Positions 1 through 10,263 of a stretch of DNA of 64,000 nucleotides are shown here, one piece after another. A program made the position numbers and the translations under genes. The DNA comes from Hippopus hippopus (taxonomy: Eukaryota > Mollusca > Bivalvia > Cardiida > Cardiidae), in assembly GCA_946811185.2 (NCBI GenBank), contig OX328112.1, forward strand, positions 17,527,215 to 17,591,214, read 5' to 3'. How positions within the stretch are numbered: the stretch's first letter is position 1; each line of letters starts with the position of its first letter. The notes under the pieces are model-generated. The model saw only the letters and a program-made list of their open reading frames with translations, had not been told where the DNA came from and searched no databases.

Positions 1-354
1 ATAGCAGACAGGTCTAATCTTCGAAGAATATGACATGGGCAGACAACATAAATAAGCGGGAAAAAAATCAATCAACCAATCAAAAGGAGGCAAATATTGA
101 AAATATGACTCAAATAAGTTAATATTAGTAAGTTAATATTAATAAGTTAATATTCTAATTTCAATACAAAAGGCCAAGTAAAAATGTGGCTTCGTTAAGT
201 TTATGTAATTGTTCTAAATTTTCGCAAATTGTATTATATTTTTGAGGTCATCGGAAAAGACACAACTGTCTGAAGTGCGCATACCTAAACTTAAAAGTTA
301 GAAATTGCTAAGTCCCTTTATCTTTATCTTTTGCTTACTCTTTACATTGGTTGG
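1..354. other. AT-rich sequence, nothing recognised
   Basis: I see no open frame, RNA gene or named repeat here. There is a small direct run of GTTAATATT-type units near 118-155. Confidence 0.5.
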
Positions 355-475
355 AAATGCAGTGTTCTGCCAGTGACTGACACTTACACCGACAGTACAT
401 TAACAGAATGCCGTCTTCACAATAATTTCCTTCTTTCAAATGGTATGATTTAATTTACATTAAACACCCAAACTG
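355..475 (-). repeat. PAL-H, half copy
   Basis: The stretch matches the right half of the 284-bp foldback at 33681-33964: GCCAGTGACT, then CGTCTTCACAATAATTTCC and a CAAATGGTATGATTTAA block. The following AAACACCCAAACTGTTTACC also matches the DNA just right of the 33.7-kb copy, so the repeat unit extends beyond the inverted arms. Confidence 0.6.
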
Positions 476-574
476 TTTACCTTTGGCCTATATCTGGCCT
501 TTAGTCAACAGAAAAATGATTGATTGTCCCCCAGCTCGCGTCGTCCCCCTCGACACCTACACTTCCGGTAAAGA

Positions 575-735
575 ACTTTTAGCAAATTGGACTCCAAAGA
601 CGTATGTTTTAAAACATTGTGGGAAAAGGAGAAAATGCTTTTAGCATTTTCTCCTTTTCCCACAATGTTTCCCACGGCTTTATTTCTCAGAGTCGATAAA
701 AAAAACGGGATTGTTAAATTTTAGTTAAGGGATAA
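575..735 (+). repeat. PAL-B, short-loop variant
   Basis: The PAL-B hairpin runs from about 610 to 670: ACATTGTGGGAAAAGGAG and its exact complement. The usual central TGGTTACCA is reduced to TTTTAG, giving a nearly loopless palindrome. The right flank keeps the family's CTCAGAGTCG block and ends in a degraded GGGATAA. Confidence 0.7.
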
Positions 736-774
736 TATGATAAAATGGCTAGTATGTCAAGGCTATATATGGTA

Positions 775-870
775 AGAAAATCTCACTAAAATAGTAGACA
801 GCTTAAAAATTCAAGATCAGACTGCACGTTCTACGACAATCCTGTCTTAATCTTGACTGTCAGCACGAGC
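775..870. repeat. PAL-C, strongly decayed
   Basis: CAAGATCAGACTGCACGTTCT matches the left arm of the PAL-C hairpin. The right arm is broken up (CTTAATCTTGACTGTC). Confidence 0.4.
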
Positions 871-1139
871 ATCTACAGTTTAAAAATTGCACTTGGATGG
901 TTATTTCAAGTTCAACCCTTTTCCAAACGGAAACGGCCCCTTTTCGACCCTTAGAGATGGGCTATTGAAATCACTATCAGAAAAACAAAAGTGCTTCTAA
1001 TTCGATTTTTTCTTCTTCTACTCACACTGTTGCCTACTACAACAAAAGTAACACTAATGGTTTTAGCCAACATTAAATTGTTGTCAACAAGGTCTTCCAA
1101 TTTCGACAGGTCTAAATTTTTGTCGTCTGGAAAAAGGTG

Positions 1140-1362
1140 TACTCTTTATCAGACAACAGAGTACAATAGACGCTTTCGCATTTCAAGAAAGCATTGGATT
1201 TGTCTTTTGATGTGTAAACACCATTGCGGGGGGGGGGGGGGGGGGGGGGAAAGAAGAAAATGCTGGTTGTCAGAACATAATCCTTTTTCCTCATTATTTT
1301 CTAAAGCCTTCGTCCTCAGGGTCGTTAAAACTCGGGTTTGTAATGTAGTGGTAAAGAGTTAA
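1140..1362 (+). repeat. PAL-B with a 22-G run in the hairpin
   Basis: The left end ACTCTTTATCAGACAAC and right end GGTAAAGAGTTAA are PAL-B termini. Where the family has ATTGTGGGAAAAGG, this copy has ATTGC followed by 22 G (1228-1249) and AAAGAAGAAAATGCTGG. The right arm is diverged, so the stem no longer closes. The 123-codon open frame across it is a by-product of the repeat. Confidence 0.75.
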
Positions 1363-1365
1363 AAT

Positions 1366-1587
1366 TCATCACCAATCCTATTTTTCCCACCCACACGTAT
1401 TAAATTCATAGACACTGAGATGACTGGCAAATCCTTTCCTTTTCGATTCTATCGTGTCCAGTAATTACAATACAATCAATGTATTGCACTGAGAAAACTT
1501 ATGATGTAACATCATCATTTATAAAAAAAAAAATGATATACACTCCTCAAAGTGAGTTGTGCAACAATAATAGATATTTACGTTTGA
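1366..1587. other. AT-rich spacer, nothing recognised
   Basis: No recognised repeat or coding signal. Confidence 0.4.
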
Positions 1588-1847
1588 GTCATGCTATGTG
1601 ATAAGAGGGTTTCATGCATCTCCGTGATGCATTATGCCAAGCAAGTTATCCAATAATCATGGATCCATAATTTTTTTTCCTAACTACCAACTGAATCATA
1701 AGGTAGAATGGTCCTTTGACATGCAGAAAATTAGAAAATTTACCCATTGCGAAATGTTTCCACCCATGTCAGCCTGCGCAGACTGCGCAGGCTGACATGG
1801 GTCGATACTTTTCGCAGATACATTAAACCCACTTATCACAGACTATA
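1588..1847 (-). repeat. PAL-A, complete
   Basis: First full copy of PAL-A. It has terminal inverted repeats around a GATGCATTA block, a GGATCCATAA block, a GGTCCTTTGACATGCAGAAAA block, and a central palindrome at about 1770-1806. The palindrome arms both read ACCCATGTCAG-type where most copies have ACCCAGGTCAG, so the change is matched on both sides. No coding capacity; behaves as a non-autonomous DNA element. Confidence 0.85.
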
Positions 1848-2032
1848 TCCCATTCATTTTTACCAGACAATGTTTCATTATATTCTTTTTAACTCTTCCT
1901 AATCCTTTTGAACTGACCCCTGTAGAAAGCCCGCTTTTATAATAATGTTTATTGTATTGTGCAAAACATAGGAAAAGAGAGCGGAGAATTGAGCACCGAA
2001 GATAGGTGGTCTTCATCTTCATCAATTTTATT

Positions 2033-2228
2033 TGAGACATGGTCTTTGGAAAAGGGGGTTTATTGCTTTTTCAAAAAGTATCGACCCTGGTAGCCTGCGC
2101 AGTCCACACAGGTTGACCCGAGTCAAAACTTTTTCCAATAGATCAATTTTCTGCATGTCAAAGGACAAGACTTTTTCTTTACCTCATGATTGGATCGGTT
2201 GTTCGATGAAGCTGATTGTGGATCAATA
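2033..2228 (+). repeat. PAL-A, right-truncated
   Basis: Starts near GAGACATGGTCTTTGGAAAAGG and carries the hairpin (2082-2118) and the CAATTTTCTGCATGTCAAAGGAC block. It stops after GTGGATCAATAA, where a second, inverted copy begins. Confidence 0.75.
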
Positions 2229-2379
2229 AAATCTATTTTGTCTTACAACTGGCTGAATGTTGAAGTAGAATGGTCCTTTGACAAATACAAATTTTTCATA
2301 TAGCAAAAAGTTTCAACTCATGTCACCCTGCGCGGATTGCGCAGGTTGACATGAGTCGATACTTTTAACAGAGCATGGC
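2229..2379 (-). repeat. PAL-A, internally deleted, adjoining the minisatellite
   Basis: Head-to-head with the preceding copy. The hairpin arms read CTCATGTCA and TGACATGAG, again a matched variant. Directly after GTCGATACTTTT the usual TGCATTAAACCCCC block is missing and the terminal ACAGAGCATGGCTC follows, which suggests a deletion between two CTTTT stretches. Confidence 0.75.
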
Positions 2380-3520
2380 TCGATTGTTGATTGTGAGGAT
2401 TTACAGAATATGGCTCGATTGTTGATAATGAGGATTTACAGAGCATGACTTGATTGTTGATTGTGAGGATTTACAAAATATGGCTCGATTGTTGATTGTG
2501 AGGATTTACAGAATATTGCTCGATTGTTGATAGTGAGGATTTACAGAGCATGGCTCGATTGTTGATTGTGAGGATTTACAAAATATGGCTCGATTGTTGA
2601 TTGTGAGGATTTACAGAATATTGCTCGATTGTTGATAGTGAGGATTTACAGAGCATGGCTCGATTGTTGATTGTGAGGATTTACAGAATATTGCTCGATT
2701 GTTGATTGTGAGGATTTACAGAGCATGGCTCGATTGTTGATTGTGAAGATTTACAGGATATGGCTCGATTGTTGATTGTGAGGATTTACAGGATATGGCT
2801 CGATTGTTGATTGTGAGAATTTACAGACCATGGCTCGATTGTTGATTGTGAGGATTTACAGAGCATGGCTCGATTGTTGATTGTGAGGATTTACAGAGCA
2901 TGGCTCGATTGTTGATTGTGAAGATTTATAGAATATGGCTCGATTGTTGATTGTGAGGATTTACAGAGCATGGCTCGATTGTTGATTGTGAGGATTTACA
3001 GGATATGGCTCGATTGTTGATTGTGAGGATTTACAGAGCATGGCTCGATTGTTGATTGTGAGGATTTACAGAGCATGGCTCGATTGTTGATTGTGAGGAT
3101 TTACAGAGCATGGCTCGATTGTTGATTGTGAAGATTTACAGAATATGGCTCGATTGTTGATTGTGAGGATTTACAGAGCATGGCTCGATTGTTGATTGTG
3201 AGGATTTTCAGGATATGGCTCGATTGTTGATTGTGAGGATTTACAGAGCATGGCTCGATTGTTGATTGTGAGGATTTACAGAGCATGGCTCGATTGTTGA
3301 TTGTGAGGATTCACAGACCATGGCTCGATCGTTGATTGTGAGGATTCACAGAGCATGGCTCGATCGTTGATTGTGAGGATTCACAGACCATGGCTCGATC
3401 GTTGATTGTGAGGATTCACAGAATATGGCTCGATTACTGATTATGAGGATTCACAGAACATGGCTCGATTGTTGATTGTGAGGATTCACAGAGCATGGCT
3501 CGCTTGTTGATTGTGAGGAT
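2366..3520. repeat. Minisatellite, 35-bp unit, about 33 copies
   Basis: The unit is TGGCTCGATTGTTGATTGTG followed by AGGATTTACAGAGCA. Variant units carry GAATAT, GGATAT or GACCAT in place of GAGCAT, and the last units carry GATTCACAG and CGATCG. Because 35 is not a multiple of three, the 61-codon minus-strand frame inside it is a repeat artefact. The first unit begins inside the terminal repeat of the preceding PAL-A copy. Confidence 0.95.
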
Positions 3521-3529
3521 TCTCTCATT

Positions 3530-3600
3530 ATGTAGTCATTGTTTCCAGAAGTCTTGTTCATCAGGATCGTAAAGACTTGGTATCATTTGGTAAAGGTACA
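3530..3600 (+). repeat. PAL-B 3' fragment
   Basis: TGTTCATCAGGATCGTAAAG and TTTGGTAAAGG match the right end of PAL-B. The hairpin is gone, cut off by the minisatellite. Confidence 0.5.
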
Positions 3601-4442
3601 AAGCCTGTCTATTTCATTTTTCCCCAGTTTAAAGTTTATTAGAATGTGTAGTCTGATCTAGAATCGACACTGTCCGCTAACTTGGAGTGCTATTTCAAGC
3701 CGCATTACAAATCTTGTCTCGTGATTTAGAGGTCAGAATATAATTATTGAGGTTTTCGCTATACCTTACAAGTTTGCTTTGTTCACCTGCATGACTATTG
3801 GAAATTAACAAAGTCGGTCTTACCGAGAGCAATCACATCAGACAGTCTGTGCTTACCTCCCTTTAAATAGTCGCATTTTTTTGCTGTTTTCTGAGATTTC
3901 CACACAATAGGTAGATTCAAGGAAGGTTACGTTTGTGCGCAAATCAAATGAAACACACTCACATACCTTTTTGGAAAGGTTTTAGTAAATAGGAGCTTTT
4001 CTCTTAAAGAGCATTATTTCCCTCTGTCACACATTTTTCTCGTTCATTTACGCAATGCAGATCTATTTTCCTTACTTTATGTTACATGTAAATATCTATT
4101 CTCATTTTTTTTTCCAAAGTCATATGCTGTAAATTTCATTAGAAGGTAAAAAGAGATGTATGTATTGAAAATATTGGAAAAATTTCTCTCCGTCTCTCTC
4201 TCTCATCCTGCAATGTGACCAGTGGCATCAGGCAACGCTTAACACGCGAACCCAGAATCTATTTATAGTAAAAGCGACAATTTTAGACGCTTGATTAATG
4301 ACACGATATTTCTGTTAAAGTATAATAACGACTGAATGAACTAATATAATAAAAAAGTCAACATCACGTGGAACAAACATCATACACATTTTGATTGGCC
4401 AACTAAATTACAAGAAGTTGTGCTAAATATTGTAGTTAAAAG
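3601..4442. other. Non-repetitive AT-rich stretch
   Basis: No coding signal recognised. It contains one TTACCTCCCTTT motif (about 3854), which also forms the ends of the inverted repeat at 45553-45621, so part may be an old repeat. Confidence 0.4.
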
Positions 4443-4670
4443 GCAGTGTGTATAACTCTAACTTGATAAATCTCCCATTAACAGTTTATATTATTGTTTG
4501 TTTTGGGGAATACAGGTTTAAACCAACGAACCGTGACGAGATAATATAAACAATATCAAGTTGGGTTTATAAATTATCTCTCGTCACGGTACTTAATTTT
4601 AACCTGTTATCCCAAACAGGAACATTAATATAAAATGACAATGAAAGGTTTATCGAGTGAGATCTATATC
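4443..4670. repeat. PAL-E foldback element
   Basis: The left end (CTAACTTGATAAATCTC, then ATATTATTGTTTG) is mirrored by the right end (TTAATATAAAATGACAATG, then TTTATCGAGTGAGA). An inner arm pair, CCGTGACGAGATAAT and ATTATCTCTCGTCACGG, closes the centre. A second copy lies at 58800-59015. Confidence 0.75.
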
Positions 4671-4804
4671 TGACCGTTGGATTAAAACAAGGGTAAGACT
4701 TTTTACCAGACAATAAAACAGACAATTATATGATAAACTAAATAAATGAATACCAATGAATATTTCGAGACTCTGGAATAATCAAAGGTTTTCAAAAACA
4801 AACT

Positions 4805-5195
4805 ATAAAGATCTATATAGGACCTGGCATGAGTTGGCGTTTTAGATAAAATTTCATTAAACGAGTCTAGGGAAAATGTTATTAACCGAACCTTACGCGA
4901 GCTAAATATCATTTTTTCTTGACGAGTTTAATAAAATTTTATCACAAACGCCAACAAATGTCAGATTCCTTTTTATCACATAACGATATTTCAAAAATTG
5001 TAGATCAGAAGATGCAAAACCATCTATAGATGCAGCCGTGATAATAGGCTACCCATAAAACTCATTCACTTCAATGAAATACATACAAAATGACATCAAA
5101 CAATGACGTCATACAATTGCGATATCAAACGTGTATGAGATAAGAAAATTCGTAATTGGTATATTACACTGAAAACAAGGGAGGCTATGTGATAA
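4805..5195 (+). repeat. PAL-F dispersed repeat
   Basis: About 390 bp are shared, inverted, with 52925-53325. Shared landmarks are CATGAGTTGGCGTTTTAGAT, GAGTCTAGGGAAAATGTTATT, TTTTTATCACATAACGATATTT, TGACGTCA and TTACACTGAAAACAAGGGAG. The first part folds back on itself (AAAATTTCATTAAACGAGTC against GACGAGTTTAATAAAATTTT). Confidence 0.75.
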
Positions 5196-5529
5196 AAGTA
5201 AATGAGGAATGAAATAACAAAAGCTTCATAAAAAATAAATGCATCTGATACAAATTTTCATTGGTCAATCCAGTCTCATAAACCTAGTGTCTAGATGTGC
5301 ATGTAGCATACTCATCGCGACCGACGTTTCTGAATACACTCACTGAAGTTTTCTAAATGGAAATCTTAAAGGTCCAATAAAGGTTATATGCAAATAATTC
5401 TGTGCATGAAATACAGATCTATATAAATACCATTTATGTCATTTATAACTATGGCGTTTACTGTATATCTTAAAGTGTTGAAGTGAGTTTGGTAAAAGAT
5501 CCAGTCACTGATAGAATAGAAATATTTCT
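5196..5529. other. Unrecognised AT-rich sequence
   Basis: No repeat family or coding signal recognised. Confidence 0.4.
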
Positions 5530-5747
5530 TAAGAATAGGGCACCCTAATGGGATTCGTGTAACATCGCCTTTCATCGCCAAAATCGTACGGATTCGGCTA
5601 AGACTCGGGTAATCCGTAATCGATGCGGGGAACCAGCGTCTATCGACCGATCGATTACAGATTACCCGAATCTTAGCTGAATCCGTACGTTTTTTCGGCG
5701 ATGGAAGGCGATGTTACACGCATCTCATTAGGGTTCCCTATCCTTAA
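5530..5747. repeat. PAL-K foldback, TTAA-bounded
   Basis: Two arms of about 90-100 bp are inverted around a centre near 5640. The left arm starts TTAAGAATAGGGCACCC and the right ends GGGTTCCCTATCCTTAA. Inner landmarks are GTGTAACATCGCC, ATCGTACGGATTCGGCTAAG and CGGGTAATC on the left with their complements on the right. TTAA at both extremities fits a piggyBac-like target site. Confidence 0.7.
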
Positions 5748-5876
5748 CGAATGTTCTGAATCATACAACCCGATTCAGGGTTTCTGTTGAAGCATTTTGT
5801 GTGTAATAAAGTGTAACAATACTGTCGTTAAAGTGTAGCGTCCTACGACTATATAATTATGAATGGTTTAGGCACA

Positions 5877-6390
5877 CGTCACAACTCGGCCGACTCCGTA
5901 ACTACATCCTACCACTCTTCACAAATCGGCCGATTCTGCACCTACAGTTAACTTCGTCTGTATCAAGGGGGGTTTCAATTTTGAAATACTGCAAGTCACG
6001 TGATCTAAAACATGACGGCGCCCGTGTAAATCGATTATCGACGGCAACAACGGTGATAAGTAATCTGTGGCTGAAAAATGCCTACAAATTGATTGACCAA
6101 GTTAGAAAATACAAGTACAAACTGTTTGTCAACGGAAATATATTTAGAAAGATTCTGATAGAAAATAGTGAGGGGCGTTTTCTTTTTCTAAGTAAAGTAT
6201 TACGATTTAAGAAAGGTCTAGCGGTGTATTTCCGGCGAAGAAATGTACCGTGTAGGTGTACAGCAAGCTACGTGATACAGCCGAGGGACTTGATCAACGG
6301 ATCACCCGAGGTTTGCCGAATGTGGTTGAGGTAGAGGTCGGTTGATCTGTTGCAGTTACGGATTCAACCGAGTTATGACGAGTGGTTGAG
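5877..6390 (+). repeat. Possible element with inverted ends and a 117-codon frame
   Basis: The left edge (CGTCACAACTCGGCCGACTC) and right edge (GGATTCAACCGAGTTATGACG) are inverted, imperfect partners. Between them an open frame (5981-6334) runs without a good ATG near its start. It is Lys/Arg-rich with no motif I recognise. It could be a decayed element ORF or chance. Confidence 0.3.
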
Positions 6391-6649
6391 CTTCGGCGCT
6401 TTCAGTTCGGAGCCTAGACATGCCTTTATTGCTACTGCGACCACGATACCGCGATAAACGGGAAACACAATACCCAAATAAAAATAACAAAAACGTCACT
6501 GATTATCTAGAACGAGATGGCGGGATTATATAGTCAATGTAAAAGTAAACAACTAAACAACCCACATTCGTTAATTTTTACACACTTAGCAATTTAATTT
6601 GACACTTCACATTCATATAAGAACGTCAATCCTTTTGTTTTTCCACATG
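6391..6649. other. Unrecognised sequence
   Basis: AT-rich, nothing recognised. Confidence 0.4.
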
Positions 6650-6765
6650 CCCTACTTTCTTGGCTGAAGTGTCTGAAAAAAAAATATCAGACAATGTAGA
6701 CTCAAGACCAGACTGCTCGTTCAGTGCAGTATGGTCTTGGTCTACACTGTCAGCAGAAAAGCAAC
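6650..6765. repeat. PAL-C hairpin, decayed
   Basis: AGACAATGTAGACTCAAG, GACCAGACTGCTCG and GTATGGTCTTGGTCTACACT form a diverged PAL-C palindrome. Confidence 0.6.
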
Positions 6766-7129
6766 AGATATTGGCAATACCAAGCGAAGCGTTAATGACG
6801 CTACATGGAAAGTGCGACCACGATTGTATTGTTCTGCGTAATTATAGTCCCTGTTTTGTAACCGTATACGTTTATCTAATGCCACTATAGATAAATTTAG
6901 AAATTGATAGAGAATAACGTAGACCTGTTTTAGAGTCTGTCTCTCATTAAAGTTGTTTTTAAATTACCATTTTCAATCACATTAATTCGTAAACAAATTA
7001 AGGTTATTTTTGCTTGATTGTTTTTAATAAACTTAGATCTCACCCTTAAAGCGGAAATTGCAGGTGGGAAATTCTAGAGGTAGGGCTGGTGTAGCGTAAA
7101 AGCTATGTTTCAAGACAGGCAAAGACGAA

Positions 7130-7441
7130 GCATTTAAAAATACATCTAAACTCGTTTTCAGCCAGTTTTTAACTCATTTCATCTTTATTTTATGAAACTA
7201 TAATCATTCTTGTATCTTCATACCAAATGTTGCCCCGTTGCAAACTTGCACAGATGACGACGGATAGAAAATGTATTTCACTTTCTTGAGGCCTTCAAAG
7301 AAATCACTGTTGTCGTTTCCGGTTTTAAATGAGGACAATTCCTTTGAGTTTCTCTATCCCTTACACAGATATATTGATACTTTATATTTACCCAGCTGAC
7401 TAAATTCTGTGCCATTAGACACACTATCAATTTGAACAGCG

Positions 7442-7521
<80 letters not shown>

Positions 7522-7535
7522 GTAAGAACGTATCT
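7130..7535 (+). repeat. Direct duplicate, copy 1
   Basis: Landmarks CATCTAAACTCGTTTTCAGCC, TTTATTTTATGAAACTATAATC, CTTGTATCTTCAT, TTGCACAGATGACG, TTTCCGGTTTTAAAT and ACACAGATATATTGAT recur in the same order and orientation at 7762-8105. The two copies look roughly 75% identical by eye. Confidence 0.8.
7447..7517. repeat. (TC)n microsatellite, about 71 bp
   Basis: Uninterrupted TC dinucleotides. The other duplicate copy has only TTACTCTCTGGCTG at the same place. Confidence 0.95.
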
Positions 7536-7639
7536 TTAATGGAAAAGAAAGCATTGTTTTACACTGAAATATAAAACGTTGTGTGCAAAGGAGTGATTGC
7601 TTGCTATAAGCAACTGCTCTTTTTCACACCACGATTGTC

Positions 7640-7761
7640 AAAGATATGGGCTGAAAATCACAAAGCCCTGTTTGAACGACCCAGAGGAAAAGGGGATTTT
7701 GACAGCATTGTGGGAGAACAGATAAAATGCTTACAACCAGCATCTCTTCCTCTACCCTTAA
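7640..7761 (+). repeat. PAL-B fragment between duplicate copies
   Basis: GACAGCATTGTGGGAGAACAG followed by AAATGCTTACAACCAGCAT resembles a decayed PAL-B hairpin. Confidence 0.4.
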
Positions 7762-8105
7762 ACATACATCTTCACTCGTTTTCATCCAGTTCTTTAACTT
7801 TTTTTTTTCTTTATTTTATGAAACTATAATCACTCTTGTATCTTCATGCTAAATATTGCCCCTGATGGTTGCAAGGTTGCACAGATTACGGCAGATAGAA
7901 AACGCATTTCATTCTATTGCGGCTAGCCATAGACATAACAGCCACAGTTTCCGGTTTAAATCGAAGACAAATCCTTACAGTTTCTTTACCCAATACACCT
8001 TATATTGATTTTTTATCTACGTTTACACAGCTAACTAGATTACAACACCGTCAAGTTTTAACAGCGTTTGTTTACTCTCTGGCTGTAAAGATGCCTCTTT
8101 AATAT
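7762..8105 (+). repeat. Direct duplicate, copy 2
   Basis: Second copy of the unit at 7130-7535. It lacks the TC expansion. A 61-codon frame across it is not supported as coding, because the other copy does not keep it. Confidence 0.8.
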
Positions 8106-8245
8106 TTTCTACCCTATGAAAGACCAAGTCCATCATTTGAATTTGAAGTCGGAAAATGCTTTCAATTTGGACAAGTCTATTTTCTTATCCGGAAAAAGCA
8201 ATATGGACAAGACTATTTTTTTTTTCATTCGGAAAAAGAGAATGT
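8106..8245 (-). repeat. PAL-B end fragment, internally duplicated
   Basis: CATCATTTGAATTTGAAGTC, AAATGCTTTCAATTTGGAC and AAGTCTATTTTCTTATCCGG follow the PAL-B subterminal order. A GGACAAGACTATTTT/CGGAAAAAG piece is repeated once more. Confidence 0.55.
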
Positions 8246-8442
8246 TATACAACGTAGTTTGTACGTTTTCACACAACGTCATAAAAGGATAGTCTCTGGC
8301 AGGGGGCGTGGAAAGTCGGAAGTGTATAGTGAAATATCAAGTTATATTTGATTAATTGAATGTAGTAAAAAATAGATATTATACAACATTGAGACATTAT
8401 ACAATATACAATAAATTCAAAATGAGTATTTTGTTATATATG

Positions 8443-8712
8443 AGCTATACTCTGGGAAAAGTGGGGGTTAATGCATCCCGTTATGCTTTGTACCAATCAA
8501 GTCATCATTATGATCATGAATCCATAATTAATAGCCACCTTTTTTATAACAACCGACTGAATTGTGAGGTGGATTGGTCCTTGGACATACAGAAAATTGA
8601 CCAAAAGCGAAAAGCTTCGGCCCAGGTCAGCCTGCGCAGAATGCGCAGGCTGACCTTGGTCGATGCTTTTCACAGATGCATTAAGCCCCCGTTTCGCAGA
8701 GCATGGCTAATA
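8443..8712 (-). repeat. PAL-A, complete
   Basis: Both ends are present (GAGCTATACTCTGGGAAAAG and CGCAGAGCATGGCTAATAT). The hairpin is at about 8618-8660, GCCCAGGTCAGCCTGCGCAG and its near complement. Confidence 0.85.
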
Positions 8713-8756
8713 TGTATTACAAGTGTAAGCAATTATGAGTATTAAATACAGGTAAA

Positions 8757-8790
8757 TTTCATTCATACCATTTAAAAGTATGGTGATCTA
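8757..8790 (+). repeat. PAL-H terminal fragment
   Basis: CATACCATTTAAAAGTATGG equals the left arm of the 33681-33964 foldback. Confidence 0.45.
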
Positions 8791-9240
8791 TTCAAATACG
8801 CTTGGTCAGGGTCCCAAAACAATGAATATATCTATTAGAACTAGAATTATTGTTGCCAACATCGATTGTAGTTTTAATATTTATTGATCTTATTCAACCG
8901 TACCTTAAGAGATCGCCAGGGAGATAATAAATGCCAGATTTTTAAATAATTCGAATGGAATTTATTTGTATTTCATAAACAGAATGGTTGACATTTGGCC
9001 TCTTTTGAGCCTTTAAGATGTATGTTACGTACAGTGTTCTGCCGAAGATTATTCAGAGAGGGGACAATCGGTTCATAAAATCATACATGTAGGTAAATAA
9101 ATAAGACAAAATTAATGTATCCGCATGATCTTGTTCTTAAGTAAATTTGAACGGAACAAAGTCTCACCTGTGTGCATTGTGATCTGACAGTTTGCTTGTC
9201 TAATAGGACAATGTCCCAGAATCTGCCATAGTTTTACATG
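8791..9240. other. Unrecognised sequence
   Basis: No gene signal seen. CAGTGTTCTGCCGAAG near 9033 resembles CAGTGTTCTGCCAGTG near 360, so an old repeat is possible. Confidence 0.35.
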
Positions 9241-9425
9241 TATGAATGTAATGTATGTATGTATGTATGTATGTATGTATTTGTACGAGTATGTATGTAT
9301 GTAATGTATGTATGTATGTATGTATGTATGTATGTATTCGTACGAGTATGTTATATGTATGTATGTTTGTACGTATGTGTGTATGTATTCGTGCGAGTAT
9401 GTATGTACTCGTGCAAGTCACAGTA
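9241..9425. repeat. (TATG)n microsatellite with variants
   Basis: Tetranucleotide TATG units interrupted by TTCGTACGAG and CGTGCGAG inserts. The Tyr/Val/Cys/Met-rich frames on both strands are artefacts. Confidence 0.95.
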
Positions 9426-9689
9426 TGTATATATCCCGAGCGTTTCTTGAACGAGCTCTACCATGAAATTTCTATTCAAACTTCTCTTTCACAAAGACAA
9501 GGTATAAGTAATGTTGAAGTGGTTTAAAAGGATTCAGGTCCCAGTTAGAATGGTCAAACGCCCGACGGATTCTTGGCCAACCTCGGTTTAGATCTTGTAC
9601 CCTGTTCATAACAACAGCAGTACGTTTTGGATGGCGCGGCCGAGTTCCAGGCCACACGAATGCTACACCTAGTCTTTTGGAACTTTTTG

Positions 9690-9915
9690 CACTTTACTAG
9701 ATGACAAAATTCAAGACTCGTCCCAAGTGAAAGAATGTGCAGACGACATAAAAACCAAATTCGGCTCAAATTTTACCAGTTGTTTCCGATAGGACAGAAA
9801 ACATTTGGGGAAAAGGAGACAATGCTGGTTTCCAGCATTGTCTCCTTTTCTCCAAAGTTTTCACATGCCTTTAACAGGATCGTGAAATCACAGCATTGTT
9901 TGGTACAGGGTTAAA
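9690..9915 (+). repeat. PAL-B with matched stem substitution
   Basis: Ends CACTTTACTAGATGACAAAA and TGGTACAGGGTTAA. The stem reads GGAGACAATGCTGG on the left and CCAGCATTGTCTCC on the right; both arms carry the same change relative to GGAGAAAATGCTGG. Confidence 0.8.
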
Positions 9916-10263
9916 AACCCAATTTTAAGCTTGTTTGTTGATTTCAGAGCCAGATTTATCTGGATTCCATTGTGAAAGTTCATCTGTTTCTTTTGGTAAA
10001 CGACAAGTCTCGAAAGTTTTCTCTTCCTCAATTATTGCAAAAAAAATAAATAACAAAACCATTATCCGATGTTTTCCACTCTAAAAATCTGTCTCGCCTA
10101 CGCATCGATCGCCTCTATATACGGAAACCTGCGCGATAATTTCAATAGGCTTTCCACTGCTGTCGCCAACCTCGACTATCGACTTTTATTTTTGTCACCG
10201 TATGCTGCTAGTAAAATCGATTGTCGTGAGAGATTATAGAGCCGCTACGTCACATGATATTGA

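Noticed and set aside
575..735. Rho-independent terminators or bacterial operon signals at the hairpins
   Set aside because: The genome is eukaryotic by its SINEs and repeats; hairpins are parts of dispersed elements, not ends of transcripts.
991..1362. 123-codon ORF with a Gly run
   Set aside because: It spans PAL-B and its poly-G expansion.
3101..3286. 61-codon minus-strand frame with repeated Asn/Gln/Ser motifs
   Set aside because: It reads through the 35-bp minisatellite; the unit is not a multiple of three and the frame has no independent support.
2366..3520. Possible CRISPR array
   Set aside because: Units are contiguous without unique spacers, no cas genes are near and the context is animal. 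It is a minisatellite.
7354..7554. Arg/Glu-rich frame
   Set aside because: Produced by the (TC)n microsatellite.
9200..9527. Tyr/Val/Cys/Met-rich frames on both strands
   Set aside because: Produced by TATG repeats.
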